From Prorocentrum cordatum (lineage: Eukaryota > Sar > Dinophyceae > Prorocentrales > Prorocentraceae): 64,000 bases of DNA. The position numbers and the translations under genes were made by a program. The notes under the pieces are model-generated. The model ran no database searches. It worked only from the letters and a program-made list of their open reading frames with translations, and had not been told where the DNA came from. Where the stretch lies: assembly GCA_963575745.1 (NCBI GenBank), contig CAUYUJ010011447.1:1093501-1157500 (forward strand), read 5' to 3'. Positions 30,865-42,116 of this stretch are shown in pieces; the stretch's first letter is position 1, and each line of letters opens with the position of its first letter.

Positions 30865-31440
30865 TCCCAAGCGGGAGCCCCCTCCCTATGGGGCCCGCGG
30901 ATCATGCCACTAACCCGATGAAGTCTCAAGCGGGGGCCCCCTCCCTATGGGGCCCGCGAATCATGTTACTAATCCGAGCGGGTCATCAAATTCCTGTACT
31001 GTCGCCACTTTTGGGCTCTCGCGCTGCCAGAACGCAATTCGCAGGCCACATTTTGAACGCCTGGAACCAATCACGTTACTAACCCGAAGAAGTCTCAAGC
31101 GGGAGCCCCCTCCCTATGGGGCCCGCGGATCATGTTACTAATCCGAGCGGGTCATCAAATTCCTATAGCTGTGGCCACTTTTGGGCCCCCGCGCTGCCAG
31201 AACGCCATTCCCAGGCCACATTTTGAATGCCCGAGGCCAACTGTAGGCCACTTCGTGTTCTTCGTGCTCCCAGAACACCACTCCCGGGCCACATTTTGGA
31301 TGCCTGAATGCCCGGAGCCACCTGTAGGCCACTTCGTGTTCTGCGTGTTCCCAAACCACAACTCCCGGGCCACATTCTGAATGTCCAGAGCCAACTGTAA
31401 GCCACTTTGTGTTCGTGGTGTTCCCAGAGCGGTATTCCCG
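30865..31440 (+). repeat. nested direct repeats (175-bp and 75-bp units)
   Basis: AGTCTCAAGCGGGAGCCCCC and GGGCCCGCGGATCATGTTAC recur at about 30870, 30925 and 31090. From 31190 a unit of about 75 bp (GGCCACATTTTGAATGCC, GTAGGCCACTTCGTGTTC) is repeated three to four times. Confidence 0.75.
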
Positions 31441-31830
31441 GCATGTATCCACTGGGACGCACCCCTGTGCGTTTCCTCTGGGCCGTGCCCCCGCACGTAC
31501 CCACTGGGACGCACCCTGTGCGTTTCCTCTGGGTCGTGTTCGGCACGTATCCACTGGGACGCACCCTTGTGCGCTTCCTCTGGGTCGTGCTCCCGCACGT
31601 ATCCACTGGGACGCACTCCTGTGCGTTTCCTCTGGGTCGTGTTCCGGCACGTATCCACTGGGACGCACTCTGTGCGCTTCCTCTGGGTCGTGTTCCGGCA
31701 CGTATCCACTGGGACGCACTCCCGTGCGCTTCCTCTGGGTCGTGCTCTGGCACGTATCCACTGGGACGAACTCCCGTGCGCTTCCTCTGGGTCGTGTTCC
31801 GGCACGTATCCACTGGGACGCTTCACAGTA
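31441..31830 (+). repeat. 52-bp minisatellite
   Basis: Eight copies starting at CCACTGGGACG (31449, 31501, 31551, 31603, 31654, 31706, 31758, 31810), with GTGCGTTTCCTCTGGGTCG inside. It creates long open minus frames with a His-Asp-Pro-Glu-Glu repeat, which are not genes because the period is not a multiple of three. Confidence 0.9.
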
Positions 31831-31987
31831 CGATCTACATTCGTTCCTTTGAAGCAGGAAACTACTATGCTCTTTTTAAATTTTCGTGTTCGGACGCCGA
31901 TGCCTTGGACGAAGACGAGGCCATCGTCGTCGTCGCCGCCGCCGCCGTCGCCGCCACCGTAGCCATTTTCGAGGCCCGGGGCCTGCG

Positions 31988-32390
31988 GGAGTCGATATGG
32001 CAGGCATTTTCGCTTGAGACATCCTCGCAACTCTGGGTTCCGACACGCCCTGGGGTGAGGTGTTCAGGCAGCTTTCGCTTGAGATATCCTCGCAACTCTG
32101 ATATCGGAAGTGCCGTGCCCCATGGTGGCCCGGCCACTTTCGCCTGAGACATCCTCGCAACTTTGAGTTCCGAAACGCCCTGAAGTGAAGTGTTCAAGCC
32201 ACTGCCGCCTGAGACATCCTCGCAACGTTGACCTCGGATATGCCCTGCCACTTAGTGGTCTGGCCGCTTCCGCCTAAGACATCTTCGAACTCTGACCTCG
32301 GAGGTGCCCTACCCCATGGTGTCCGGGCACTTTCGCCCGAGACATCTTGGCAACTCTGGGTTGCGAGATGCCATGAGCTCAGGAGTTCAT
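31988..32390 (+). repeat. ~65-bp tandem repeat
   Basis: About six diverged copies around TTTCGCTTGAGACATCCTCG and CAACTCTG. Only this family and its neighbours in the 30.2-32.9 kb cluster are seen. Confidence 0.75.
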
Positions 32391-32611
32391 GCAATGGAAA
32401 GGCAGGCGAGGAGGTGACGGGGCGCGAAAAAAAACAGGAGGGCGAGGTCGGGGGCAATGTAGGGAGCGGGGGGAGGGCCCGCGCCAGGGCGAGAAGAAAT
32501 ATACGCAGAAGAGACAGCCAGGACGCCTCACCAACCACGAGGACGACGGTGAGGGCTTTTTCCAGATTCGCCTGGAGGATTCTCATGTGGGGTCCTTCCG
32601 TCGGAGTAATT

Positions 32612-32850
32612 TTTCAGGGGCTCTCGCATTAGCGCCGCGCACAATCGTCGTGCACGTGTGCAAGAGTTTCACGGATGAAGGGCGGGTTGTTTCCAAACTG
32701 TGGCTTTCGCTTTAGCGCCACGCACATTCGTCATACACATTTGCCAGAGCTTCACGGATGGAGGGCGGGTGGTTTTCAAAATGTGGCTCTCACCTCAACG
32801 CCGCGTTCATCCGTCTCAACTGTGTGCAACATGGTAACGGATCCTTCTGG
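32612..32850 (+). repeat. ~92-bp tandem repeat, locus 2
   Basis: Three copies of the unit at 30227-30560 (AGCTTCACGGATGGAGGGCG, CAAAATGTGGCTCTC). Confidence 0.7.
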
Positions 32851-33884
32851 CCGGCATCACAGAAATGGTGTTCGGTTGTGAAGAAGGATTGCCAGGGCAC
32901 ATCAGTTACGTTGATTCGCGGAGCTGCAGTCCAAAGAAATGTGTCCTGTCACCGTGCATGGTCGTCAGGACACAATAGTAAACTTGATTCGCGGCGTTGA
33001 AGTCCAAGGATTGAAGTTTTGGCCCCATTGAAGGTTCTCAGACGGTTGTCTTAAAACGGGGCGCTTCCACTTGTGCATAATCATTCTTGGAGGACCTATA
33101 GAGGGTGAGCTTGAACGGAAGGTGTATTGCAACATCGCCAATGCTTCTTGGGTCTGCACTGGTCCTTCTCCTCCCCCCTTCTGCATCCCATCCTCGTCAT
33201 AATGACCCGCCTCCTCCTCACTCTTCTGGAGGTAGCCACCACGCCCCGCACCTACAGCAATTCTATGTTCCCTCATGAGCAATTCTCCGCACTAGTGCAG
33301 CCCATTATGGTGACCCCCCCCCGGAACTGGAACGAACCACGTCAGGCCTCCTCCTCCTCCTCCTCCTCCTCCTCGTCCTCCTCCTCCTCCCCCTCCTCCT
33401 GATCTTCCCCGCCATCCTCCCCCAAGTGTTCCCCGAAGGGTTTTCACAGCGGCTGGGGAAACATACTGTCTGATAGCCTGGCGGAGCTCTTGCCAAAACG
33501 CTCGGCCACATGGGCGATTCCAAAAGGCAAGGGGCGGCGGTGATTCGCCGTAGGCGTCTTCGATAAGGTGGTGCCAATCTTGGGGACGCGGATATGGTCC
33601 AGGCTGGCGGCGCACGGCCTTCCATGTGAGGCAGGAGGTGGCACAAACGTCGGTGGCTGCGGATTTGCCGCTGTCGGGCGTGCGATGGCCCTGCCGTGAT
33701 CGGTGTCGGCAATGGTTACCCTCGGCGAGAACCGACCTCCACTTTTCCTCTCCCCCCCCCTTTCCAATGTCGCAGCTGCAGCCACGCCGACGCCCGCTGC
33801 CGTCGGATCATCGTTGGCCTGAACGCTGTGGGATCTCACTCCCCATTATTGCCGCCGTCACCGCCACCACCACCACCAAAACCA
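32851..33884. other. no gene recognised
   Basis: Mixed sequence with a short (CTC)n at about 33345-33400. A pair GATTCGCGG-GTCCAA (about 32913 and 32990) is directly repeated. No protein motif is seen. Confidence 0.5.
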
Positions 33885-33889
33885 ACAAC

Positions 33890-33968
<79 letters not shown>

Positions 33969-34135
33969 CCAACACCAACACCAACACCAACACCAACAAC
34001 ACCAACAACAACATCCCCACCATACTCTTCATCAACGCCAACACATGCTTCATCAACTGTACTATCATCACCATCACCAACACCAGCACCAGCACCGTCA
34101 TCAGCATCATGGTCGCTGTCGTCAACCTCATTGTC
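33885..34135. repeat. (AAC)n then (CAT)n tract
   Basis: A CAA/AAC run of about 75 bp, CAACACCAA repeats, then CATCA-type triplets. Poly-Asn and poly-Thr frames are artefacts. Confidence 0.9.
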
Positions 34136-34166
34136 ATGAGCACCACCACCAATCGACCCCTGCATC

Positions 34167-35215
34167 CCCACCAGCCCATCCAGAAACGATCACCAGGGGA
34201 GTTGGTGAATCAGGGGTGACAGAACGCATGCAGTCGCGCAGACGTCTTCGAGAACACAAGCATCACACATAGCTTCCCGCATTGAAGTTTAAGGTGGAAA
34301 TCCGTGCAAATTACGATGGTGCTTCGATGAGAGGTGAGGGGTATTTCGATGACTCGTAATGGTTGTTGCACCGACTTGTATCTTAAACTCGCGTGCGTTC
34401 CGAAACTTGGAGGCATCTTGGGGCCCTCTTGGGATTCTCTTGGGCCCCTCTTGGGGCCTCCTGGGGCTCTTTCTTGGGGTTCTCCTGAGGTCATCTTACG
34501 GCCTTCTTGGAGCTTCTTGGGGCTCTTTTGGGGCCTTCGTGGGGCCCTCTTGGGGCTCTTTTGGAAGGTCTTGGAGCCCTCTTGGGGCTCTTTGGGGGGG
34601 TTCTGGGAGGCCTCTCGGGGCCGTCTTGGTCCCTATGGCCAAAGAAATGGGTGAGGGGGGGGGGGCAATTCTTGCCCCCCCCCCCCCCCCTTTCGGAGGC
34701 TCAAACATGCCGTCTTGGGACCCTCTTGGCCCGCTCTTGAAGCGTTATTGGGCGCTCTTGGGGCCGTCTTGGGGCTCTCTTGGGCCCCGCTTGGGGCTGT
34801 CTTGGGCCATCTTGGGGCCATCTTGAGGCCTCAAGAGCCCTTCGGAGGCGAACAAGCGAGAAGGCAAAAAACATTGATTGTCCTTAGGTTTTTGAATGAT
34901 TTTGGCATCTTGGGGGGGTCCTTGGAGGCCTCGGAGGGCACTTGAAACCGTCTTGGGGCCGTCTTGAGGCCTCTTGGACGCGTGTCGGAGGCTATCTTGA
35001 CCCGTCTACCGCTATCTTGGGCCATCTTGGAGGCCATCTTGCGCTCTCGGAGGCCCTCTTGGAGCCATCTTGGGCCATCTTGGACGCTGCTATGGGTCCG
35101 TCCCCCCCCCGTCCAAACGCAGGGAGGGGGGGGGGAGGTAAACCTCCCGAGCAGGGAAAGGCAGGAGGTTGGAAAGGGAAACGCCTAGACCACCTGCGCC
35201 CAGAGGGCTGGTGGG
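34167..35215 (-). repeat. CCCACCAGCCC inverted-repeat family, copy 3
   Basis: CCCACCAGCCC at 34167-34177 and GGGCTGGTGGG at 35205-35215. Read on the minus strand it has the same head (CCAGCCCTCTGGGCG), G/C hairpin and CCAAGAGGCC arrays as copies 1 and 2. An internal AACATTGATTGTCC block lies in plus orientation, so this copy is rearranged. Confidence 0.6.
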
Positions 35216-35385
35216 AATTTGCGGTGCGGGCGCCACATCATCAAACATGCCAACTGACAGTTGTTCAGAGGTGGGATCCCAAGTCAAGTCGCGAGAGGGG
35301 CGACGGGCAGCGCGGCGGAGGGCACAGAACACAAGGAAGACAGACACACAACGCCCAAAACGCCTCTAAGGCCTGTCGGGCAAGA

Positions 35386-35772
35386 TCACAATACCTCCTC
35401 CTCCTCCTCCTCCTCCTCCTCCTCCTCGTCCTCCTCCCGTTCCCGCTGCAGTTTCGGAGGGACCAAGAGCGCGCCCATCCGTTCTCGATCGTCCCATGCC
35501 CAACCATCCGCCTGCACGTGGGGCGCACGGGGGTCCACGTACGCTAGAGATCGAAGGCCTTTCGCCCCTGGCGGAAGCGGGCGGAAGAGCCGCAACAGAA
35601 GCTTCAACGTCGATTGCACAGTGAGCCATGTGTTAGCCCAACACCAGGCCTCCAGAGCTGACCGAAAGGGGGGTGGTGCAGAAGGCCCGCGGATCCCCGC
35701 AAGAGAGCTCGGCATCCAAAGCCCGCAGAAGCCCGCCGAAGGGTATGTCGGCCCCCGAGCCGGCCTAAGCAC
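35386..35772 (-). pseudogene. possible RT thumb/RNase H fragment
   Basis: The minus frame gives ANTWLTVQSTLKLLLRLFRP, then SLAYVDPRAPHVQADGWAWD and DRERMGALLVPPKL. The DADGWA-like block followed by MGA resembles the first strand of RT-linked RNase H, where D-A-S-x-x-G-x-G-A is usual. The frame then runs into a CTC repeat (poly-Glu). The family assignment is tentative. Confidence 0.3.
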
Positions 35773-36299
35773 TCGCGAGCAGCCGACTTGCTTTTTGACG
35801 TGCCCACTGCAGGGTGCGGCTGGCTCCCGTCGCGTCGACGTGGACGGTGTATTTCCGACACCGCGCTCTCCGCTATGTTCGGTGGTCCTCAGAACATGTG
35901 CGTTAGCGTCAGCGTGTGCTTGTCAGCCGAAGCCCTCCAGCAGACAACGCAACGAGGGCCCACACAGTCTATCGGTGGATCTGAACGGGGTAAGCACACT
36001 GGCTCACACACGTCACGGCCTGAGGATCACCAGCATCCGTCAGCGGAGATCGCTGAAGGTTGGCCTGGTTCGAGCCGCCGGGTTCAGGCCGCCGGTGGCC
36101 TTCTCAACCTTGAGCGCCCGCACCAGCGACGCCCCCGCGTCGACGCAGCGCGAACCCGGCGCACAGCTGCTGCAGGTACTGAGGACAAGATTTCCAGAAG
36201 CGGGGCATGCCATTTGCGCCTTCTCCTTCCCTCCTCCGGCCCTCTGACTCTGTCCGGAGAGTCTCCCGTCCTCTCCGGGGGTTGATTTTTCTTGCAAAC
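35773..36299. other. no gene recognised
   Basis: Open on the plus strand (35261-36247), but the translation has no recognisable motif and passes through the poly-Ser repeat. Not called as a gene. Confidence 0.4.
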
Positions 36300-36975
36300 A
36301 GGATTTCATGAATTGCGTTTTCCTGTGTTTTTCAGTCGTTCGTTTCCGCTTCTTCCAAAATCGTGCTCCCACTGCAGCGCTGCCCTCATGTCCGCGTTTC
36401 GGTCATTCAAAATCGTGGTCCCGCTGCAGCGCTGGCCTCGTTCCCGCTGGTCTCCCTGGGCTCCTGATGCTCTGGGGAGCCCAGGGAAACTTGAAGGGGG
36501 TCTGGGGAACGCGAGGCTGCGTGTCGAAAGGAGGGGGTGGGCTTCAAAAATTATAGTACCCCTACTGGACGGCACATGGCATTGGAAAGTGCCCACATCG
36601 GGCAGGCACGGTTGCGTAGGACATGGAGCCGGCATTCCGGACAGGCCCTGTCCTCTCGTAGACGAGCCACTTACCCTCCAAGTCATCTGGTGTCATGCCA
36701 CGGTATGCAATGCGATGCTGTGTTGTGCACCGCTGTGCGATGCCATGCTTTGCGATGATGTGCTTTGTGATGCACTGCTTAACTACGCAATGCCACGCCA
36801 TGCTATGGCATGCTCTGATCTGCTGTGCCTTTCTACGCCATGCTTTCCATCCATCGCGTACCCTCTTAGGATCATTGCCCTCCTCGACATCCGACTGTAC
36901 GAATACATAGGAGGTCTACGCCATGGTAAGGGATGGGAGTGAGGGGTAGGAAGTCAGATGTGACCCTAGCGCACC
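36300..36975 (-). repeat. mosaic dispersed repeat, copy 3 (inverted)
   Basis: The reverse complement of blocks in copies 1 and 2: AATCGTGCTCCCACTGCAGC (36360), ACTTACCCTCCAAG (36670), GCAATGCCACGCCATGC (36787) and CTACGCCATGGTAAGGGA (36914). Confidence 0.7.
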
Positions 36976-37825
36976 TAGCTTGTCTTTGGCCCCTCCACCT
37001 CCTCCGTGTTTCCTCTTCCTCCTCATCATCCGCCCCCAATCCTCCTCCCCCTCATACTCATCCTCGTCCTCGTCCTCGTCGTCCTCGTTCCTCCTCCTCC
37101 TGCTCCCCCCCCTCCGACTCCTCCCCACCTCGTTTACCCCGCTCCACCTCCCCAAACCCGACCTCGATATCATCTTTTTCCTTCTCCCCCTCCTGATCAA
37201 CATCCTCCTCCCCTCCTGGCGCATGGTCGTTGTGAGTCTGGCTCGGGGACGGCCGGAGTGGCGAAAGTTGGCCGCGAGATCTTCGGGGTGTACGCGTCCC
37301 CTGGTTACTCCCTCGACCGCTGTACTCCGATGCTCCCCTCCAGCGCTTGCTATTCCCCCGGCCCTTCTGCCTCCCACTCGGCGTCCTTCCCCCCTCCCTC
37401 CGCTCCTTCCTCCCTCACCCTCAACCTCCCTCCCCCCTCACGTTCCCCAGGCCAGGCGAAGACGTCCGTTGTGCTCTCCTCACGCCGCCCTTGTGCCACC
37501 TGACTACATCTCTGGGGCCTCGGCGCCGAGCGGAGCGGGAATGCGCGAGGACCTTCGCGCTCCCGCGTGGGCCCGCGCGGATAGGTGCAGCTCTCGGGCC
37601 CAAGCCCCAAGCCACGAGGGTTGTTGCGGCGGGATGGCACGACGTCATCATCCGAGAGTCGGCCGTCGCGAAAGGAGCGGCCCTGAGCAAGGAGTGAACC
37701 CTCGGTGCGTGGCCTGCCGATCGCTGCGCGCGGCGCAGCAGCACAGCGGCCCGCGCGCCTGGGACTGGCGCCACGTCCCACGACAGCAGCGCACCAGAGG
37801 TCACTCGGGCGACGGGTCATTCGTG
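36976..37825. other. no gene; long pyrimidine-rich tract
   Basis: CTCCTC/CCTCC-rich to about 37460, then mixed GC-rich sequence. The Pro/Ser/Leu frames follow the bias. Confidence 0.5.
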
Positions 37826-38045
37826 AGGGGCAACAATAGGGGGGGTCTAGCACATGGGGGGATGCATCGACCTGGAATCGGCGATACATCACCGATAGAT
37901 CGGCGATGGGCCCGCGGCCCCTGATAGTGAATCCGCACCATCCTGGGCAGGTTGGGGCTATCGGGCCCCGCCCGATCGGCGATCAATGGGCGATTGCGTG
38001 TCGATGCATCCCCCGCTGTGCCTATCCCCCCCTATCGTTGCCCCT
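37826..38045. repeat. foldback element with GATGCATCGAC arms
   Basis: Left arm 37826-37927 and right arm 37958-38045 are imperfect inverted copies. Both outer ends read AGGGGCAAC-ATAGGGGGGG and both contain GGGGATGCATCGAC. The central spacer is about 30 bp. Confidence 0.7.
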
Positions 38046-38469
38046 GAATTCGGCTGTGGGGCCAGGACTGGGGCCTCCGGCGGCCGTTCGGGGCGATCCA
38101 CGCTCTCGGCGAGGCGCAGCCACTGGAGCTCGTCCCGAGGCAGGTAGACCCCGGGGAACGGGCGACGACGCCCGAAAATCGTTCAGGCGACAGGCCACGC
38201 GCACTCCGAGGGCAACTCTCATGTGCAGCCGGCCGAAGGCCCGAGGGGCCGCCCGCCCGCCGCGGCGCCTCCTCCCCCGCCGCGAGCTTGCGCAGCACGT
38301 CCCAGGACTCTGGGCTCTTGAACACCAGCGCGTCCTCACGGACGGCGAACGTATCCGTATTGACGCACTCGCGGTCTGGAGTCCAGGGCGCGATCCCGTG
38401 GATACTTTCCGCTCGGGGCCTCCGCGAACAAAAAACGCCCAGTATCCACGAAGGCTCGGACCAAAGGCC
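38046..38469 (-). other. protein-like minus-strand fragment, unrecognised
   Basis: Short stretches such as EDALVFKSPESWDVLRKLA (about 38335-38279) and VYLPRDELQWLRLAESVD (about 38140-38085) are more protein-like than the surroundings but lie in different frames. They may be a decayed gene or retroelement piece. No family is recognised. Confidence 0.25.
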
Positions 38470-38640
38470 CGGCCTTCGAGGCCATGGATACGGAAGAGGG
38501 TAGATCTGAGTGCGGATAGATCGAGAATCTCTGAGGGCTGACGGGTCTGGAATATGCACCTGGCGCCGCGGCCGTTCCAGGGAGCTCCAGAAAGCTCTGA
38601 GAGCGCTCTGGAGCTCTGGGGATCGGTGTATCATCATCCC
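38470..38640 (+). repeat. dispersed repeat R, copy 2
   Basis: GAGAATCTCTGAGG, GGCGCCGCGGCCGTTCCAG and a palindrome-rich tail (AGAGCGCTCTGGAGCTCT). See 17829-17990. Confidence 0.55.
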
Positions 38641-39384
38641 AGGCCTGCCTGAGCCACACCAGTAGGAAACCACCTGTGAACCCTACCCCTGCAGGTCAGG
38701 TTGATGAAACGACAGCCGCGGCTCAGATTTCGAAGAATGTCTGCAGCCAGATACATCCCAACGGGGTTGTCCAATTCACCAGCGTCGAGCAGACCCGCAC
38801 AGGTAGGGTTCGCAAGTGGTCGCAGAATCAGAGGGAGAGATGCGCGGGCGCCCCAGGCGAGGAAGCGAAAGGGGGTGGACTCTGCGCCAATCCGCAGTCG
38901 CCGCTCGCTGCTCCTCCACCCTGCCCCTCCCCCGCCCGTCCATCCCCTGCAAGACAAGGAAAGGGGAAATACAGCGAACCCGTATGATAAGGATTCACGG
39001 CAAGGATGCAAGGGCCTCGCAGGGCCATGTTAACGCTTTTCGCACGAGGTTGGCCAGAGAAAGTCGCTAAGGATGGGCCGAAGGGGCACGGATGCAAGGG
39101 TAGCCTTGGCAAATTGCCCATCCTTACCATGCGGGTTGACCGCACGGAGGGTGAGAAGGGGGAGGCGCAGATAGGGAGGAGGAGGCCAGAGGGAAGGAGG
39201 GCTCAGGAGGGCATGAGGGCGCCCGCCGGGCGGCGCTCCTGGGCGGCCTGCAGCCTCGTGCCGTGGGCGATCGGCGCGGCCTTCGGGCGGCTGGAGGAGC
39301 GTCGTCCCAGGCCGCACAGGGCGTGGCCAGGACGGGGGCCAAATCGGACGGGACCAATCGGGGGTCACCGAGATCCTGCACTGC
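38641..39384. other. no gene recognised
   Basis: Mixed GC-rich sequence. ACGGCAAGGATGCAAGGGCC (about 38998) and CACGGATGCAAGGGTAGCC (about 39087) form a short direct repeat. Confidence 0.5.
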
Positions 39385-39465
39385 TGGGAGACGTATAGGA
39401 CGCCGCGGCCGTTCCAGAACGCTCCGGAACTTTCTTGAGAGCTCTCTGGAGCGATGTATCCCAGT
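39385..39465 (+). repeat. dispersed repeat R, copy 3
   Basis: GACGCCGCGGCCGTTCCAGA and GCTCCGGAACTTTC, with GATGTATCCCAGTCC after it, as in copy 2 (GTATCATCATCCCAGGCC). Confidence 0.55.
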
Positions 39466-40057
39466 CCTAGGCCCGCCCACTCTCACTCATCCCCGCGCTC
39501 ATCGCGGATGCACTGGGCATGAAGCCGTTCACGGTCACAGCACAACCGAAAACCGACGGCCCGACAGCGAGGCCGAAACCAATCGAAACCCACAGGCCGT
39601 AAGCAGCCTCTGGAGGGACGCAGCGACGCAGCAACGAAACAACGGAGTTGGAGCAAATGAGACTGCAAACTGCAGCATCGATACCATCTCGATCATAGCT
39701 TGCATTCCCACATCTGCAGCACGCCCCGAGGAAACAACCGAGCCCCCACGACACAACATCCGACCGAACCGAACTAACCGAATAAACTGTCAGCGACGCA
39801 GCCGAACCAACCGAGCCATGGACACCCTTGAAAAACCGATGATCAGGGATAAGAGCGACAGACAGCAGGACGTCCATACTGCAGCACCTTAAGCGGCACG
39901 CGGCAAGCAAACCCGAGTAGGGACGGGCCTGATGATGGGGATGAAGGCATGTGCCTCATGCTGAATAAGCGAGCGTCCGACCTGAACCCTAGGAGCGCAA
40001 ATCTGGTGAAATACGAAATAAAGACAACGGATGCGTTCCGAATGGGGTCTGAGGTCT
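39466..40057. other. no gene recognised
   Basis: Less GC-rich sequence without repeats. ACCGAACCAACCG-like blocks (39730-39820) are weakly repetitive. Confidence 0.5.
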
Positions 40058-40229
40058 GAGAGGATGGAATCGGAGGTCGCGGGGCATGGCCAATACATCG
40101 ACGGTACATCGAAGATGTATCGGCGACGTCGGCGATGCATCGGCGCCGTTGGCGTGGAGAACAATTGGGCTCCACATCGAGCCGCCTTGCAGATGCATCG
40201 GCGGCACGATTCTCCGATTCCATCCTCTC
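40058..40229. repeat. 172-bp element with 18-bp perfect terminal inverted repeats
   Basis: GAGAGGATGGAATCGGAG at 40058-40075 and its exact complement at 40212-40229. Inside are GATGTATCGGCGA, CGGCGATGCATCGGCG and other partly palindromic blocks, like the interior of 37826-38045. It could be a miniature inverted-repeat transposon. Confidence 0.75.
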
Positions 40230-40999
40230 GGCTCCAATTCGGAAGGCCTGGAAACAGACCTTATTCATCCCTCCTCCGCTGCCGACACCAGACGGCAACG
40301 ATGGCGACGACGACGACGACGACGACACGACGCACTGACGGACTACGGAGGCCCCAAAAAGACACCAGAGCATGCGGAATGCTCGACCCTGGACCCTGAG
40401 TTCTCCTTGGCGAATGGGGCAGCGCCGACGACGACAACGACGAAAACGGCGACGACCTGGGGAAACCAAAAGGTACCGATACCGCTGCTCCCTGGACCCC
40501 TCCCGGGGTGACTAGGTGCGTTCTGACTGGGATTTCGAGGCGAACCCAGTGGTGGCGACGAGGGCCTCCCAGGAGGCCGAAAGAGGAGAACACGAGGGAA
40601 GGGTAGCGGTATCGGTACTTTTTCCTCTGACGACCGGCGGGCGCCTGGCCTGGGCGCCGGCAGGGAGCTCATTCGAGCTCGTGCGGTCCGTCGGGAGCCG
40701 AAGCTCTGGCTGCCTGTAGTGGTCCGCGTAGGGGTCCTCCTCCTGTGCGCAAAGAGGGCGCCGACGTCCGAGGCCGTGATGTTTTCACAGCGTGGATTCC
40801 CTGAAGTCTGGGTTCCGATCCATGGTTGGACATTTCATCATTTCGGAACCAGTGGGGGTCCCCGGATGCAGAACATTACCGCAAGAACGACGCGAGGAGG
40901 TCTGGGGAGAAGACTGGGAGGACGAGGAGCGACCGTACCCCAAGAGGACGAGACGAGGGCAAGCGGGCAAGACGCTAGAAGAGGGCAAGTGTCCGCGCG
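40230..40999. other. no gene; short (ACG)n tracts
   Basis: CGACGACGACG at about 40300-40330 and ACGACGACAACG near 40428. GGTACCGATACCGCTGCTCC (about 40473) and GGTAGCGGTATCGGTAC (about 40601) form a loose inverted repeat of about 150 bp. No gene. Confidence 0.45.
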
Positions 41000-41014
41000 T
41001 CCGCTCGTCCCTGT

Positions 41015-42115
41015 CTATGGCCGCGTCGCGTGCCGTGCAGTTGCTAGGCACTCGGTGCCTGTCGTGTAAAGAAGCGCGGCGCTTGGCGCGGCGTGCGTAA
41101 TGATACGCAAATTGTGATAGAAGTGGTAAGACAATGCCGTTCTTCGAACGGCTTCAGTTATAGAGTGCTCAGGATTGATGTGCTGCTCTTCCGTGCCAAG
41201 GCCGATGCGGACGAGTGGGTCAGGGGAAAGGAAGGAGCGAGGTAACGCAAGGAAGTGCAGGAGGCGGGGACAGGTGAGGTAATGACCGAGGCGATCGGGG
41301 CAAACATCATATCCGAGCAAGCAAGTCTTGCGCGAACCGAAAGGGAAGCGGTGGCTCGTCCACCATGCTCCTGCGAGAGTTTTCTAAACTGCCCAGCGAA
41401 TGGCTGGGGGCTTGCGGGACAAATGGCTGGCTAGCACTTGCCAGCGTGCAGACAGATCGTGTGGCAGGTTAAGGTCGGGCAGCGCTGCGAGAAGGCGGCG
41501 TGCTAGGGTCTCAGCAAAGGTGTCAGGGTAGAGGGAGGCGTGGAGGACAGACGAAAGGGAACGCTACGCTGGACCCGTGCACGCCGCGCGTCGCGAGCTG
41601 CAGAAACTTTTTCGTCTTCCGCAGCTCGCTTGGCTTGAATACACGCGGTGAGTGGCACATTGTACGGTGGTGTGCCATCCGCGAGGGTGCACCAGTATTC
41701 TACTATATCATGGCTCTTCCAAAATGGTAGCGAGACGGTGGCCCGAATACGGACCTCGGCCAGGGACGCGAGGGACAGTTCTGGATTGAGCTGGTCCTGG
41801 GCAGAAACTAGCGCACGATAAAGCGGGTGCCAGTCGGGTAGTGCGTCGATGGCAGTGCGCCACGCGGAAGCAAGAGAGAGCGCGATTAAGGCAGTGGGGG
41901 AGGACGAAGCCGACCACGAGCGAGTACCGAGGAGGTCGACGAGGCGCCAGGAGTTTGGGGGGGGAGCGTAATGCATTGTGCAGCGTGCCACGTTCATGTC
42001 TTAGAAACGTGGGCGGGAAGGGAAAGTACTGCGTGACGTACGACAGTACCGTGATCACGCATGTGTTGATTGTATAATTTGATGGCAACTGCTGGGCCGG
42101 GTGCACTCGCCGCAA
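41015..42115 (-). pseudogene. C-terminal region of LINE ORF2
   Basis: This follows the RT in shifted frames: TVLSYVTQYFPFPPTFLRHE (about 42040), SWRLVDLLGTRSWSASSS and LASAWRTAIDALPDWHPLY (about 41940-41820), then LLGYDVCPDRLGHYLTCPRL (about 41310-41260). The last is a C-x-H-x-C type motif as found at the C-terminus of many LINE ORF2 proteins, thought to bind RNA or the target. At least two frame changes separate these blocks, so the segment is decayed. Confidence 0.5.
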
Positions 42116-42116
42116 G

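Noticed and set aside
31155-32030. Minus-strand frame with repeated HDPEEAH-type peptides that looks like a repeat protein
   Set aside because: The 52-bp DNA period is not a multiple of three, so the peptide repeat cycles through all frames. All frames are equally open.
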